Positions 1 through 9,839 of a stretch of DNA of 64,000 bases are shown one piece after another. The translations under genes and the position numbers were made by a program. Under the pieces are notes generated by a model. It was not told the origin of the DNA. It made no database searches and saw nothing but the letters and a program-made list of their open reading frames with translations. Positions within the stretch are counted from its first letter, which is position 1. Each line of letters opens with the position of its first letter. This DNA comes from Corythucha ciliata (taxonomy: Eukaryota > Arthropoda > Insecta > Hemiptera > Tingidae), in NCBI GenBank assembly GCA_038030265.1, contig CM075938.1, forward strand, positions 6,301,009-6,365,008, in the 5' to 3' direction.

Positions 1-50
1 CGATCGCCTAAGCCCAGCCAACTTTTAGAACTGGAATCTTCACCCAATTT

Positions 51-518
51 GTGTTCGATAACGCAGATTTTAACACGAGTACTATCGACGGACTGAACAC
101 ATTTCATGCTATGGGTGGCATTAAATGTGTTACGTCGGCAAATTTTTACGAAAAAAGCAATGAAATATCCAAACTGAAAGAACTACCAAAATCTCAAGAC
201 GTTGGAGAACTTGGAGTCATTCCCAGACAGACATATATTGCACCAATGGAAAATGGGTTGGACAGGGTTATAGCACAACACATAAACGTGACGCCTCAGT
301 TGTCGGTACCTCGAACTCATGATTTGCTATGGTTTTACGCTCAATCCCAGAAAATGACAATTCCAGAGTGGAAAGGATTTATGATAGCCTTAACTAGAGG
401 GTATAAAAGTGTCAAAACGAAGGTGATTCCCGTTCCATTTATCATTCCCCCCCCCCTTCAGATTACAGCACTGTCTTTACTTCCTTACATTATGCTGCAG
501 AACAGTGCAGGAAAATGA
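51..518 (+). pseudogene. N-terminal part of broken PIN/CXC-domain protein
   Basis: This frame carries the N-terminal part of the protein continued in the next entry. It is open from position 12 (a TAA lies at 9-11), so any true start is outside the window or in another exon. The segment includes 'FHAMGGIKCVT'. It leaves frame at the run of C bases near 449-458; in the alternative frame the text continues naturally into the next segment (about residues 'SDYSTVFTSLHYAAEQC'). A single-base indel in the C run therefore separates the two open frames. I read this as one gene broken by a homopolymer indel, either a true mutation or an assembly error. Confidence 0.6.
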
Positions 519-2605
519 AACAAAGCAGCCTAATAGTGACTTTTGACCAGCCGCTGTACTGGAAAGCGAGGGAAATTGTCGCTGCCGCACCTCCACAATC
601 TGTAATTTCAAGAGCTATCATACGTCTCGGAGGATTCCATCTTCTCATGTCATTCTTAGGGTGTATCGGCTACCTGATGAATGGCAGTGGCCTGAAAGAA
701 GTACTGAGTGTGGTGTACGCCGCAAAGTCCGTTGAAAAGATGCTTCAGGGTCATGCATTTGCAAGAGCAGTCCGTGGACATTCACTAGTACAAACGGCTT
801 TGTCAAAAATTATCATTGACCATTTAGTCATTCCAGAATACCAGCGCACAACACTCCAGAAAATTGTACAAAATTTCATGGATGAGACTCCATCATTGAA
901 CGATTTGACAAGAAATGAGGCTCTTGAAACGATATCAAAATCATTCGGTCAAGAAATTGAGCATCTACGCGCGTTAGGGCCTACATCTCAGCTTTGGATT
1001 CAATATTTCCAAATGGTTCAGCTTGTGAAAGATTACATTCATGCAGAAAGATCAGGAGATTGGATGTCTCACCTTGAGTGCATAAGAAGTATGATCCCAC
1101 ACTTTCATGCTGCTGGACATTTCCCTTATGCCAAATCTTGCCACCTTTACCTGCAAGATATTATGGGCCTTCGATCTCAAATGGAAGAAATGGAATATAA
1201 CAAATTTGTGAGTGACGGTTATTTTACAATGAGGAGAAGTGATAGATTTTGGGCTGGAGTATGGTCAGACATGACTATTGAACAGACGCTGATGCGAGGG
1301 TTTCAAACTAATCTTACTCGTGGTAGAGGAATCACTGATAGTGTACTAAGCAAGTGGGTTGTGGGTATGAGTGCAACCAACGACATTTGTACATCACTCG
1401 AACTATTCTGCGATACTTTTTTTACGTCTTCAGAACAGCATGTCGACTTTGGTCATGCGATTCAAAGTAGAAACATGAAAGATATGACGAAAATAGCAGC
1501 GTGGTTTGAAATACATCATCCTTTTCCCTCAATGTCAATAGCTACTGGGCTCATCGGGAACTCTTCCATAAACTGCTTTGAAGCGGTTCGAGTTGGCCCA
1601 CTCACACTCTTCCAAAGAATTTTAATTAGTAAAAAAAATGAAGAAGACCTGCAGAAGTATTTAAAATACGAGTTGGCACCATTTCCTTTGGCCCTGTTTA
1701 ATGAAAATGGCATGAGAAAAACTAATAAATCAACCCTTTATGATTATCTCTCGGTCACCAAAAAAGCTTGCCAATTTTCTAGATGTGATATCATCGTCGA
1801 CGGAGGATTTCTACTTCATAAAGTAGTGTGGAATAAAGGATCCTCAATTGGAAGTATATGCCATTCAATGGTAACATTCGTGAAGGATCACTACGCAGGA
1901 AAAAGTTGCACAGTTGTGTTCGATGGCTACCGCAATTCCATTAATAACATAAAACAAGCAGAACATGAGCGTCGATATCGACTGAAAAAGTGTGTTGACA
2001 TCAACTTCAACCTTGAAACAGCATTGAATGTAAAACAAGCTCACTTCCTGTCAAACGCGAGTAAAAAAAGTCGTTTCATTGATATTCTGGTACGACAACT
2101 TGAGGACAATGACATTATCACCAAACAAGCTGTAGACGATGCAGATCTGTTGATCGCCCGATCGGCCATAGACAAAGCAAATAATTCACAAGTCGTTGTT
2201 ATTGGAGAGGACACAGACCTCATAGTCCTCCTCGTTGCTCTGACCTCCAAAGACCAAGACATCATAATGGCGAAACCGGGTCGAGGAAAGACGCCAAGCC
2301 GTCTATATTCCACCGCTGAGTTGCAGGAACTGACACCAGTCATTCTCCTTATACACGCCTTTACTGGTTGTGATACCACATCAGCGGCCTTCCGCAAGAG
2401 TAAACTAGCATTTGCCAAACTGTTCTTGAAGGATGCTGATTTGGAGTATGCTGCTAAAATTTTCCACGATCCTTCAGCCACTCACGAACAGATTGCGAGG
2501 AGCAGGGCTGCAAGTGTTTTCTGCGATGGTACGGTGCCCAGAAGAAGGAAAAGTCGCTCAACAAACTTCGATATGATGCATTCGTCAAATCGGTGGCGAA
2601 TGTGA
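515..2605 (+). CDS. Main part of PIN/FEN-like nuclease-fold protein, unnamed repeated invertebrate family
   Basis: The 696-codon frame is the core of a large protein of a type I recall as common, repeated and uncharacterised in invertebrate genomes. The first half has 'GGFHLLMSFLG' (about residue 46). The second half looks like a PIN/FEN-type nuclease fold: 'DIIVDGGFLLHK' (about 423), 'TVVFDGYRNS' (about 466), 'DDADLLIARS' (about 540), 'GEDTDLIVLL' (about 564) and 'TGCDTTSAAF' (about 616). The spaced acidic residues fit metal binding, but activity is inference. The frame is lost near 2515-2520 in a TTTT run, where the neighbouring frame continues as 'LRWYGAQKKEKSLNKLRY'. No terminal repeats are visible, so whether it is mobile or a domesticated multicopy gene is open. 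The reading frame is not interrupted by introns. Confidence 0.7.
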   Translation: MKQSSLIVTFDQPLYWKAREIVAAAPPQSVISRAIIRLGGFHLLMSFLGCIGYLMNGSGLKEVLSVVYAAKSVEKMLQGHAFARAVRGHSLVQTALSKIIIDHLVIPEYQRTTLQKIVQNFMDETPSLNDLTRNEALETISKSFGQEIEHLRALGPTSQLWIQYFQMVQLVKDYIHAERSGDWMSHLECIRSMIPHFHAAGHFPYAKSCHLYLQDIMGLRSQMEEMEYNKFVSDGYFTMRRSDRFWAGVWSDMTIEQTLMRGFQTNLTRGRGITDSVLSKWVVGMSATNDICTSLELFCDTFFTSSEQHVDFGHAIQSRNMKDMTKIAAWFEIHHPFPSMSIATGLIGNSSINCFEAVRVGPLTLFQRILISKKNEEDLQKYLKYELAPFPLALFNENGMRKTNKSTLYDYLSVTKKACQFSRCDIIVDGGFLLHKVVWNKGSSIGSICHSMVTFVKDHYAGKSCTVVFDGYRNSINNIKQAEHERRYRLKKCVDINFNLETALNVKQAHFLSNASKKSRFIDILVRQLEDNDIITKQAVDDADLLIARSAIDKANNSQVVVIGEDTDLIVLLVALTSKDQDIIMAKPGRGKTPSRLYSTAELQELTPVILLIHAFTGCDTTSAAFRKSKLAFAKLFLKDADLEYAAKIFHDPSATHEQIARSRAASVFCDGTVPRRRKSRSTNFDMMHSSNRWRM

Positions 2606-3108
2606 AACCAGACGCATCAGCTCTTCCCCCATCCGAGGGATCAGCCAAGCATCACAGCTATCGATGCTACCTTCAAATACAACGGTGGCTTGGCAACACC
2701 AACATACGCCCAGAGGATTGGGGGTGGGAACGTGACGCTATGGGTTTCCTCGTCCCCATTAAAACAAAAGATCCGGTGGCGCCGGAAGAAATTCTGAATT
2801 TAATTTTCTGTAAGTGTACCGGGAACTGCAGCACTTCACGCTGCGGTTGTCGGAAGGCCTTGATGGCATGTTCTATAGCCTGCAGCAGTTGTTCTGGGAT
2901 GTGCACAAATGGCAGAGCTATTGTCAATGATGACGACGATGATGATAATGATTATGATGACGACGATGACGAAGACACAGATGAGGAAGACAAATTATCA
3001 TCCTCGTTCAACGACACCGCAGAAGACGAATACACCCCCGACTCAATGGAAAGTTTGGAACAATCTGAACCAGGCCCCTCCCACCCAAAACGTTTACGAC
3101 GACAGTGA
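2593..3108 (+). pseudogene. C-terminal CXC-domain and acidic tail of the same protein
   Basis: This frame continues the preceding one after a single-base shift. It has a cysteine-rich stretch 'CKCTGNCSTSRCGCRK' followed by further CxxC pairs (about residues 73-105), resembling a tesmin/TSO1-type CXC zinc-binding domain. A strongly acidic Asp/Glu tract follows (about 113-135), encoded by imperfect GAT/GAC repeats at about 2929-2985. It ends with a basic tail 'KRLRRQ' and a TGA. The combination of a FEN/PIN-like core with a terminal CXC zinc module suggests a nucleic-acid-binding protein. That is inferred from domains only. Confidence 0.6.
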
Positions 3109-5080
3109 AAGAACTTTAACTACCTCGAATGTAATGACTTTTAAGTACATTTTGAAACGAATTTTGAATTCACTCTTTAGAATAACGTGACAACAACCGT
3201 GCATTTACGTTCTAGATGCTTTTATTATTAAATGTTACTAATATACACCTATAACGTCGTTTTTTATGTATTGCTATAGTTTTAATTGAAAGCTAAGTCC
3301 ATTTGGAAATATTTTGTCTTGCTAACGGTTTCAGATAGTGACAAAACTATAGAAAAACAAATGAAGACAATTTTGTAGGCGTTAATTTTGTATACGCCTG
3401 CTTTGTTTTTGAAGTGTGAATCCCCAACGAGATATAAGCGAAAAAAAATAAAATACCCAAACAATCCCAACCGCTTTTGACTATCTAGTAGATAGGTAGT
3501 ACTTAATTGATTCACTATTTTTTTTGGCAGAGACTCCTCTTTTTGAGTATAAATGAGATATATTTTCTTCCAGCTCTCTTTATGGTAATTTTGACGACAA
3601 ATCCTACAATAGGACACTTTTTTCATTATGGGACGGTCGCATCAAACGACACAAAGCATCATAAGCCTTATCAACAGAGGTTTAAAGTTGTGTTAAATAG
3701 CATTCTTTACATTTTAGCTAAACTATCCATAGAAAATTTCGATGAATTAGTTCATAAAATAAAGGTGACCATTTTTGCCAAACGTTCTCCAGATGGATGC
3801 GTTTAGAATCCCTCCCACTATTTTTTTTTTTTAAAGCATCCCGAATTTCGGTGAGATCGGTTCGACATAGAAAAAGTCAGACATACCTATTCAATTCTGC
3901 ATCGTTGTTCACGCGGCTTCCACTATACCATGCGATCGAGGAAAAACGCGCATGGGACCTTGATGTGGCTTTTTTGTGGTCTTCAAATTCAGCCTAATAA
4001 AATGATTAGTCAACACTGATGGTTTTAGAGATATTTCAGCAAAACGAACAAAATGACCCTCAAATCCAAACTCCAGCTCAAGCATCAGTGGCAACACCCG
4101 ACGTGAAATTTTTGGGAGTTTTTTACACAATGGAAGGAAGGGGTCCGAGAGAGATTGCACCAAATATTTATTAGTTTTTCCAGCTTCCAGACTTTGGCCA
4201 ATTTTATGTCTGCTTTTAGTTTCCTTCTCCTGTTTCTACCAGAAGGCGAAGGGGAGGGAAAAAATGGTATGATAGTTTCTTGCGTACAATTTCGTGCTCT
4301 TCAATTTTAGTCTGGGGCATTTCTGCGTTAAAACAAATGGTTCAAGAATTATTTCGTAAAAACGAATGAAATGAAACTTCTACCAACAGCTGCTCCTTAA
4401 CCCAACGCGGAATCATGGGGATTTTTTTTATGCTGTCTTGGGGAAGGGTAACAAACAATGTTCAACAGAACTGGAGAACACACAAAAGGGTGTCTGGGTC
4501 AAATTCTAATTTAACTGGACTATACCCCTACCCCTACCTACGTTTATCTAGCTAACGGTTAGAGATGGCCGAACAACTATTAGATACTAAAAATTAGAGA
4601 ATTCTGTGAGCTTTAATTTCGTATACGCATAAATGTTTTGAAAGACCAACCCTCACTGAGATATTATAGGCAAAAAACCATAAGTGAGGACCTTTGACCC
4701 TCCCCCTTCCCCTCTTGCGCCAACCCTAGGTTCAAGGACTTTTAGTATGTTATATCACTAGGCATACCAAACAACGTGACACAGTCGGTTTTAGTACGTT
4801 TTGACTTTCCACCTAGAATCATTCATTGACTGGACTATCATCTGATCGAAAATACCAATCGATTTTTGGATCGATTTGGGTTAAGTGGTGATTTTTAGCG
4901 TCATTTTTTCCGGTCGCAGGTCCATACGCCTCTAAAGGGCCTTCTGCGCACAAAATAACCTTTTCAGAGCCGATTATTTGTTTGGCTAATTTGGCCTAAA
5001 ACACCCCGGCTGCTAAGACTTTCGAAAACTTGACTTCTCTTGACATTATGGCATCAATTCCTTACAAAATTTAATTATTT
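3109..5080. repeat. Gene-free stretch with two copies of a degenerate cassette
   Basis: No convincing gene is seen. Two stretches resemble each other: about 3226-3480 and about 4480-4720. Both run through 'GCTAACGGTT', a 'TTAATTTYGTATACGC' core, and then 'GAGATAT' followed by an A-rich segment. A third related copy lies at about 47740-47905. They look like diverged copies of a dispersed non-coding repeat of about 250 bases. A further weakly similar piece ('TTTTAGAGATATTTC') is at about 4020-4075. Confidence 0.4.
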
Positions 5081-5087
5081 CACCTAC

Positions 5088-5328
5088 CTTCGTCCAAGAA
5101 GTCTTCTTCTTCATCTTCAATCAGCAACTCTTTTTGTTTGCTCTCATCGGACAAGTTCGTTATCACTGTCGGTATATGATTCTTATCCTCGACAAGCATG
5201 TCCTCCAGTCGCTGGCCCAGAGCCTCGGCCCACTGGTAGAACATGTTCCCAATGGCCCGTTGAACAACGTGCGAGCGTCGAGTGTTCGTACTATTCGGCC
5301 TGGATGACGATCCCGACGGTCTTGACAT
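5088..5328 (-). CDS. First coding exon of unidentified acidic protein
   Basis: An ATG at 5328-5326 opens 80 codons that end at a good donor (GAAG|GTAGGT, intron from 5087 downward). The product starts Ser/Arg-rich (MSRPSGSSSRPNSTNTRR), has a helical middle ('NMFYQWAEALGQRLEDMLVEDK') and ends acidic ('LLIEDEEEDFLDEG'). Composition and the splice site make this look like a genuine exon. I do not recognise the family. Downstream exons should lie below 5080 but I cannot identify them there, so the intron may leave the window or the exons may be short. It is head-to-head with the plus-strand acyl-activating enzyme exon, and the two candidate ATGs overlap in the tetramer CATG. Confidence 0.55.
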
Positions 5329-5687
5329 GGGCAAATTGTGTTTAAGCCACGGTGGCCATTGTCCCTTGTTGCAAGAGTGTACGAAGTGGGAGCACTCGAG
5401 TAATATTGCAGCCGGCTACAGTAATCTGTGGGAGCTCCTAGAATTCCACCTCACCCAACATGGAAGCGACGTCGCGCTGCTGGACTCGGAATCCAGGCAA
5501 TCCGTCACTTACGATGACATTTTACGCAAGGCGTTCCACTGCTCATTATATCTGAGTCGGAGTGGCGTGAAAAAAGGCGATATAGTCGCTGTTATTTCAA
5601 AAAACACCGTCGACTATGTTTCACAGATATTGGGCTGTTTGAGAATTGGAGCTGCGTGCGCGTTACTGTCCGCTCGTTTGAAACGCG
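5327..5687 (+). CDS. First exon of AMP-binding acyl-activating enzyme (adenylate-forming)
   Basis: The frame from ATG 5327 encodes the N-terminus of an ANL-superfamily adenylating enzyme: 'NLWELLEFHLTQHGSDVALL' (about residues 34-53), 'QSVTYDDILRKA' (about 61-72) and 'GVKKGDIVAVISKNTVDYV' (about 83-101), followed by 'ILGCLRIGAACALLS'. This order is characteristic of the AMP-binding N-terminal subdomain. The exon probably ends at 5687 (CGCG|GTAATT). The rest of the gene, including the P-loop-like STG motif, would lie in or beyond the gap at 5730, so the exact enzyme (for example an AASDH/ACSF-type ligase) cannot be decided. The frame is open upstream of the ATG to about 5282, so the true start could be earlier. 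Confidence 0.7.
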
Positions 5688-5729
5688 GTAATTCGAATTT
5701 TGTAAAAACTGAGATTCTCAATTATTATG

Positions 5730-6229
5730 NNNNNNNNNNNNNNNNNNNNNNNNNNNNNNNNNNNNNNNNNNNNNNNNNNNNNNNNNNNNNNNNNNNNNNN
5801 NNNNNNNNNNNNNNNNNNNNNNNNNNNNNNNNNNNNNNNNNNNNNNNNNNNNNNNNNNNNNNNNNNNNNNNNNNNNNNNNNNNNNNNNNNNNNNNNNNNN
5901 NNNNNNNNNNNNNNNNNNNNNNNNNNNNNNNNNNNNNNNNNNNNNNNNNNNNNNNNNNNNNNNNNNNNNNNNNNNNNNNNNNNNNNNNNNNNNNNNNNNN
6001 NNNNNNNNNNNNNNNNNNNNNNNNNNNNNNNNNNNNNNNNNNNNNNNNNNNNNNNNNNNNNNNNNNNNNNNNNNNNNNNNNNNNNNNNNNNNNNNNNNNN
6101 NNNNNNNNNNNNNNNNNNNNNNNNNNNNNNNNNNNNNNNNNNNNNNNNNNNNNNNNNNNNNNNNNNNNNNNNNNNNNNNNNNNNNNNNNNNNNNNNNNNN
6201 NNNNNNNNNNNNNNNNNNNNNNNNNNNNN
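5730..6229. other. Assembly gap of exactly 500 N
   Basis: The run of N is exactly 500 bases, the usual length for a gap of unknown size. It separates an intron of the acyl-activating enzyme from the truncated Gypsy element. Neither the 3' LTR of that element nor the remaining enzyme exons can be seen. Confidence 0.99.
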
Positions 6230-6320
6230 TACAGGTGCTGCAGTTATTTATGAATTTAGTTATTTCTGTTAGCATTCCAGGCCAATAATACTTTTTCTTC
6301 AGATTGAGGTACACATCATT
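6230..6320 (-). pseudogene. Gypsy integrase N-terminal zinc-binding fragment
   Basis: The minus strand encodes 'YLNLKKKYYWPGMLTEITKF' and then 'CSTC', cut by the gap. Just upstream in the same reading is 'HCGKTFHRGINDV'. Together they give the HHCC (H2C2) zinc-binding pattern that precedes retroelement integrase cores. The catalytic core would be in the gap. Confidence 0.8.
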
Positions 6321-6760
6321 GATTCCTCTGTGAAAGGTTTTTCCGCAGTGTTGATTGGTAATTAGTTCTATTCGATCTTCTTTTTCTTCTACATCGATAT
6401 TTAGTTTCTTGTATCGTTTTATTTTTACCGAAGCGATTTTATTCTCGATTATGGATTGAAGTTTTAAGAATATTTGATCAAGAATTTCGTTTTCTATAGT
6501 TTGTTGATCAGAGCAGAAAACTCCGTATGTTCTATTGGGGTCTAAGAATTCTAAGCAGTGTTTTTCGAGGTCATTAGCGTATGGCCAAGAGACATTCCAA
6601 ATAAATATTTTTTTCGTTGAATCAAAGAGGCTGAGGGTTTTATGTATTTCGTGGTTTCCTCTTTAGATAAGAATTTGGTGTTTTTCTAAATTAAAGCATT
6701 TCGTTGGGTCATCGATCAAAACTATATTGCCAGTAGAACTTAATTGAGAGTGGATGGTTA

Positions 6761-7093
6761 CTAAGCTGTTGTTGTCGTCATGTGTTTGATTGTAAAATTA
6801 TAATCCGATAGCTGGCATTTCCATCTAAGAATTTTACCGTGGGGATCCTTCATGTTCGCTGGATACTGCAAGGGTTTATGGTCGGTATTTATGGTGCAAT
6901 GTTGACCGTACAGGTAAGGTCGGAAGTGTTTACAGGACCATACAATTGCCAATAATTCCTTTTCAATAGTGCTAAGCTGTTCTTCATGTTTATTAAGAGT
7001 TCGTGAAGCGAAAGCAATGGGAAGATCTTTATTGTCGAAATTTTGGGATAAGACAGCGCCAATCGCGTAGTTTGAAGCATCAGTTGTTAACAT
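6761..7093 (-). pseudogene. Gypsy RNase H domain
   Basis: The segment starts 'LTTDASNYAIGAVLSQ' and continues with 'FASRTLNKHEEQLSTIEKE' and 'HCTINTDHKPLQ'. These are the standard catalytic-region motifs of Gypsy RNase H: the Asp in TDAS, the Glu in the TIEKELLA helix, and the Asp in TDHKPL. It is out of frame with the RT segment; a frameshift lies near 7094-7130. The downstream reading to about 6330 has the expected linker to integrase in broken frames. Confidence 0.85.
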
Positions 7094-7274
7094 GAATTCT
7101 TTACTGAAGTGAGGGAACTGTAAGATGGGGCTTCTTTAGTTCGTCAACGGCTCGAATATAGTCGGGGTTTTGGTAATCGGGATCACTTTCTTTTTTCAAT
7201 AAATTGGTGATTGGTTTAGCAATTTTTGCATAATTTTTTATCATCTTCCTGTAGTACCCTGTTAAACCTAGAAA

Positions 7275-8888
7275 TTATTTAATTTGCTTTTGCGATCGTG
7301 GAATATGGAAATTCCTTACGGCGGTCAATTTTTCTGGATTTGGGGATATTCCCTTTTCAGATATGACATGGCCTAAATACAAGAGTTCTTTTTTACAAAA
7401 TTCGGTTTTGTCCAACTGTATTTTTAAATTATGTTTCTTTAATAGTTCGAAGGTGGTTTTTAAATGTTTTAGGTGTTCCTCCAGATTGTCTGAAAATACT
7501 ATAATATCGTCCATATACACTAAGGTGTTGGGGATGTTAGAAAAAATTAAATTCATTGCACGCTGAAAAGTGGGCGGGGCATTTTTTAACCCAAATGGCA
7601 TTCGAAGAAACTCATAATGACCTTCTTCGGTGCTGAAAGCTGTTTTTGAAATTGATTCTTCGGACATTTCGATCTGATGGAATCCGGACGTTAAATCTAG
7701 AGCGCTAAAGTACGTCGCTCTTCCGATCTTTCCTAATAGGTCTTCGATGTTGGGCAATGGGAATCTATCGTCAGTTGTGTTATCGTTTAATTTTCGGTAA
7801 TCGATCACCATTCTTATTTTTCGTTTACCTGAAGCGTCGGGCTTCTTAGGGACAACCCAAATTGGGGAGTTATAGGGGGAGTTCGAATGACGAATTATTT
7901 TGTTTTCTAGCAATTTGTTGATTTCCTTTCTTACATCTTCTTTGTAAATTTGGGGGTACCGATAGTTTCTGGAATAAATTGGAACTTCGTTTTTTGTATA
8001 AATGGTGTGTTTCAAGAGGTTGGTCGCACTGAGGTTTTCGTTTTCATCTTTAATTATTTCGGGATAATTTTGAATAAGGTTCACAATTTTAAATTTTTCT
8101 TCTTCATTTAAGTGACTTAAGCGCAACTGTTCTTCGATTCGGTTCCTGTCTAGTAATTTTGTTTCATCAGGTTGGACAATAGCTACTTCGTCGATATCCA
8201 TGGGCTCAGGATAAATTGTCATGAGCTCATTTGATTCAACGAGGCATCTAATTTTGTTGACCTTTATTTCGTATAGGCCTTCCTTAATTGTGTAATCACC
8301 CTTTTTAATTTCTTCAATTAGGCATTCTTTTAAATTATTCTTATTTAATATGGGGAACTCAATAATATTAAGGCCTTTCTTTAAGGTAATTTTCTGATCA
8401 CTTTTGTCAGTCATAGTGTACTTTAATTGAAATTGTTTATTATTAGCTATCATTGTATGGGTTTCAAAATTTAACTTAATGTTTAGATCTTTCATTGTTT
8501 CATACCCTAGTAGTACCTCATATTTATTAGAAAAGGGGAATATGTACATTTTAATCCATGCATCGATATCAAAGTAATGCTTTAGGTTTGTTAATATATA
8601 TTCGTGGCCTTCTTTTTCACCTGCCGGGGTGCTAACAGTAAAATGTTCTTTGAATTTAGGAATTTTAGCAGTAATTATCTCAGGGTTGATATAATTTTTT
8701 GCTGCGCCGGTGTCAATTAGCCATTTTAGATTAAATTTATCTTGGGCGTACGGTAGAGATTTACCTACGAAGTTAAGTTCTAATTTTGGTGCATTTCTGT
8801 CGGGCTTACGCGGTTCAATTGACCACTGCCATTGAGAAAAGGCTGGTTCATCATTTGACTTGGCTGTTGTTCTTCGAAGGGGTTTCCG
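7275..8888 (-). CDS. pol: Gypsy protease and reverse transcriptase
   Basis: The frame is open from 8888 down to 7275 (538 codons). Near its start is the aspartic protease site 'LKWLIDTGAAKNYI' (DTGA). Further on are RT motifs 'FLRMPFGLKNAPPTFQRAMN', the catalytic 'YMDDIIVFS' and 'YLGHVISEKGISP'. Family knowledge places this in Gypsy elements of the 17.6/297 type. The frame opens by overlapping the end of the short gag remnant in a different frame, consistent with gag-pol frameshifting. The 3' end of the frame, near 7275, is a frameshift rather than the natural end of pol, since the missing linker to RNase H is readable in other frames up to 7100. Confidence 0.9.
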   Translation of the reverse strand, partial: RKPLRRTTAKSNDEPAFSQWQWSIEPRKPDRNAPKLELNFVGKSLPYAQDKFNLKWLIDTGAAKNYINPEIITAKIPKFKEHFTVSTPAGEKEGHEYILTNLKHYFDIDAWIKMYIFPFSNKYEVLLGYETMKDLNIKLNFETHTMIANNKQFQLKYTMTDKSDQKITLKKGLNIIEFPILNKNNLKECLIEEIKKGDYTIKEGLYEIKVNKIRCLVESNELMTIYPEPMDIDEVAIVQPDETKLLDRNRIEEQLRLSHLNEEEKFKIVNLIQNYPEIIKDENENLSATNLLKHTIYTKNEVPIYSRNYRYPQIYKEDVRKEINKLLENKIIRHSNSPYNSPIWVVPKKPDASGKRKIRMVIDYRKLNDNTTDDRFPLPNIEDLLGKIGRATYFSALDLTSGFHQIEMSEESISKTAFSTEEGHYEFLRMPFGLKNAPPTFQRAMNLIFSNIPNTLVYMDDIIVFSDNLEEHLKHLKTTFELLKKHNLKIQLDKTEFCKKELLYLGHVISEKGISPNPEKLTAVRNFHIPRSQKQIK

Positions 8889-8944
8889 TCATACAACGGT
8901 AAATGATCATAATCTTCTCTACGAATTTGCCTATTAGTTGCCAT
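8780..8944 (-). pseudogene. Internally deleted gag remnant
   Basis: A 54-codon frame starts at ATG 8944 with 'DYDHLPLYDGNP', which resembles the beginning of Gypsy capsid proteins. After about 23 residues it jumps to 'EEQQPSQMMNQPFLNGSG', which looks like a gag tail overlapping pol. A full gag of several hundred residues cannot fit, so most of capsid and nucleocapsid has been deleted. The pol frame opens within this segment. Confidence 0.5.
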
Positions 8945-9430
8945 TTTTTATTATTTAGTCTTTAGTTTTAAAGAATTGAAAGATTTGAATTTAGCTACTA
9001 TTTTTCGACGATTATTTAGATTAGAGTCTTATTTCTTGAGCTTAAAACTATAACAATGGAAAGAAAAGAAAAACAAACTTACAACTACTAAAGCGAGAGA
9101 GTCGATGCTGCGAACACGATGCCGAGAAAGAAGACGGTCCGGGGGAATTGACCACCGCACGCAAAGTCTTTAACCCGAGGAGTAACGTAAACGAACTTAA
9201 TGAGAATAAACTGGGGAATTCACCACAGCTTTCTTTCTCAATTGAATGTTCAATAGTTCGTTAGTAAAGTTGTTGATTCTCGAGGTCTTTTCGGGAATCG
9301 GAGTCTTTGTTTTCGAGCGAGAAGGTCCAAGATTTTCGAAGGTGGATGTTCGAAAATTTTTGTTCTTTTTGGCTTTTTTTTTTGGCGGTGAGGGCGGCGG
9401 AAGTGGGAACGATCACACTTTAACTAGAGT

Positions 9431-9527
9431 TCCCGAAAACTGTGGGACAACTGGTCACACTAAAGATACGAAAGAGGATGCTTTTTGAATTTCCGAGAGA
9501 CGGTGGGACAATTGGTCACGCACTAAA
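9431..9527. repeat. Imperfect tandem pair in the Gypsy leader
   Basis: Two about 37-base copies, at about 9431-9467 and 9489-9527, share 'GTGGGACAAYTGGTCAC' followed by CACTAAA. They lie between the primer binding site and the gag remnant, in the untranslated leader. No function is assigned. Confidence 0.5.
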
Positions 9528-9591
9528 TAACTAGTTTTTAACTTTTCTTTCTCAAAAAGTTGCCGAATTTTCTCTCACACTTTTAGCCAGT

Positions 9592-9609
9592 TCCTGCAAT
9601 CGGGCGCCA
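9592..9609 (-). promoter_or_regulatory. Primer binding site of the Gypsy element
   Basis: On the minus strand TGGCGCCCGATTGCAGGA directly follows a putative LTR end ('CATTTAAC'). TGG at the start, complementary to a tRNA 3' CCA, followed by a GC-rich stretch, is typical of LTR-element primer binding sites. It fixes the orientation and the 5' LTR boundary at about 9610. Confidence 0.6.
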
Positions 9610-9834
9610 GTTAAATGAGTTCGCTCGCGAAAACGGTTTTTAAAAAGAAAACTTTATTTTTTTCAACACAAAGACACAACTTTACATTACGCGTTACTTC
9701 TATCGACTGACTTACTTTCTATTTTCTTTAGCTATTTATCCTTCTTTAATTAGCTGATCTAGTCATTTCGCACGGGTTTCCTATTCTAATAAGAGCAGGG
9801 GATTTTCTCTCATAACTCCCGGACAAATTTGACA
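9610..9834 (-). repeat. Probable 5' LTR of the Gypsy element (outer border uncertain)
   Basis: The LTR should lie immediately right of the primer binding site. It holds an AATAAA (minus strand, about 9650-9660) inside an A/T-rich segment. A plausible outer border is TGTC at 9834 ('TGTCAAATTTGTCCGGGAG'), giving about 225 bases. The partner LTR is not in the window, so the border is a guess. Confidence 0.35.
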
Positions 9835-9839
9835 GTTCA

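Larger units (their letters stand above)
6230..9834 (-). mobile_element. Gypsy-type LTR retrotransposon remnant (3' end lost in gap)
   Basis: Reading leftwards on the minus strand the order is: probable 5' LTR, primer binding site, leader, shortened gag, protease, reverse transcriptase, RNase H, and the zinc-binding start of integrase, which runs into the N gap. That order (PR-RT-RH-IN) is diagnostic of Gypsy/Metaviridae. Frames are broken between RT and RNase H and between RNase H and integrase, and most of gag is missing, so this copy is defective. It is a decayed genomic retrotransposon; no envelope gene is visible. Confidence 0.9.

Noticed and set aside
5718..6314. Long frames across the N gap
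   Set aside because: They consist mostly of unknown residues; only the flanking coding pieces are real.
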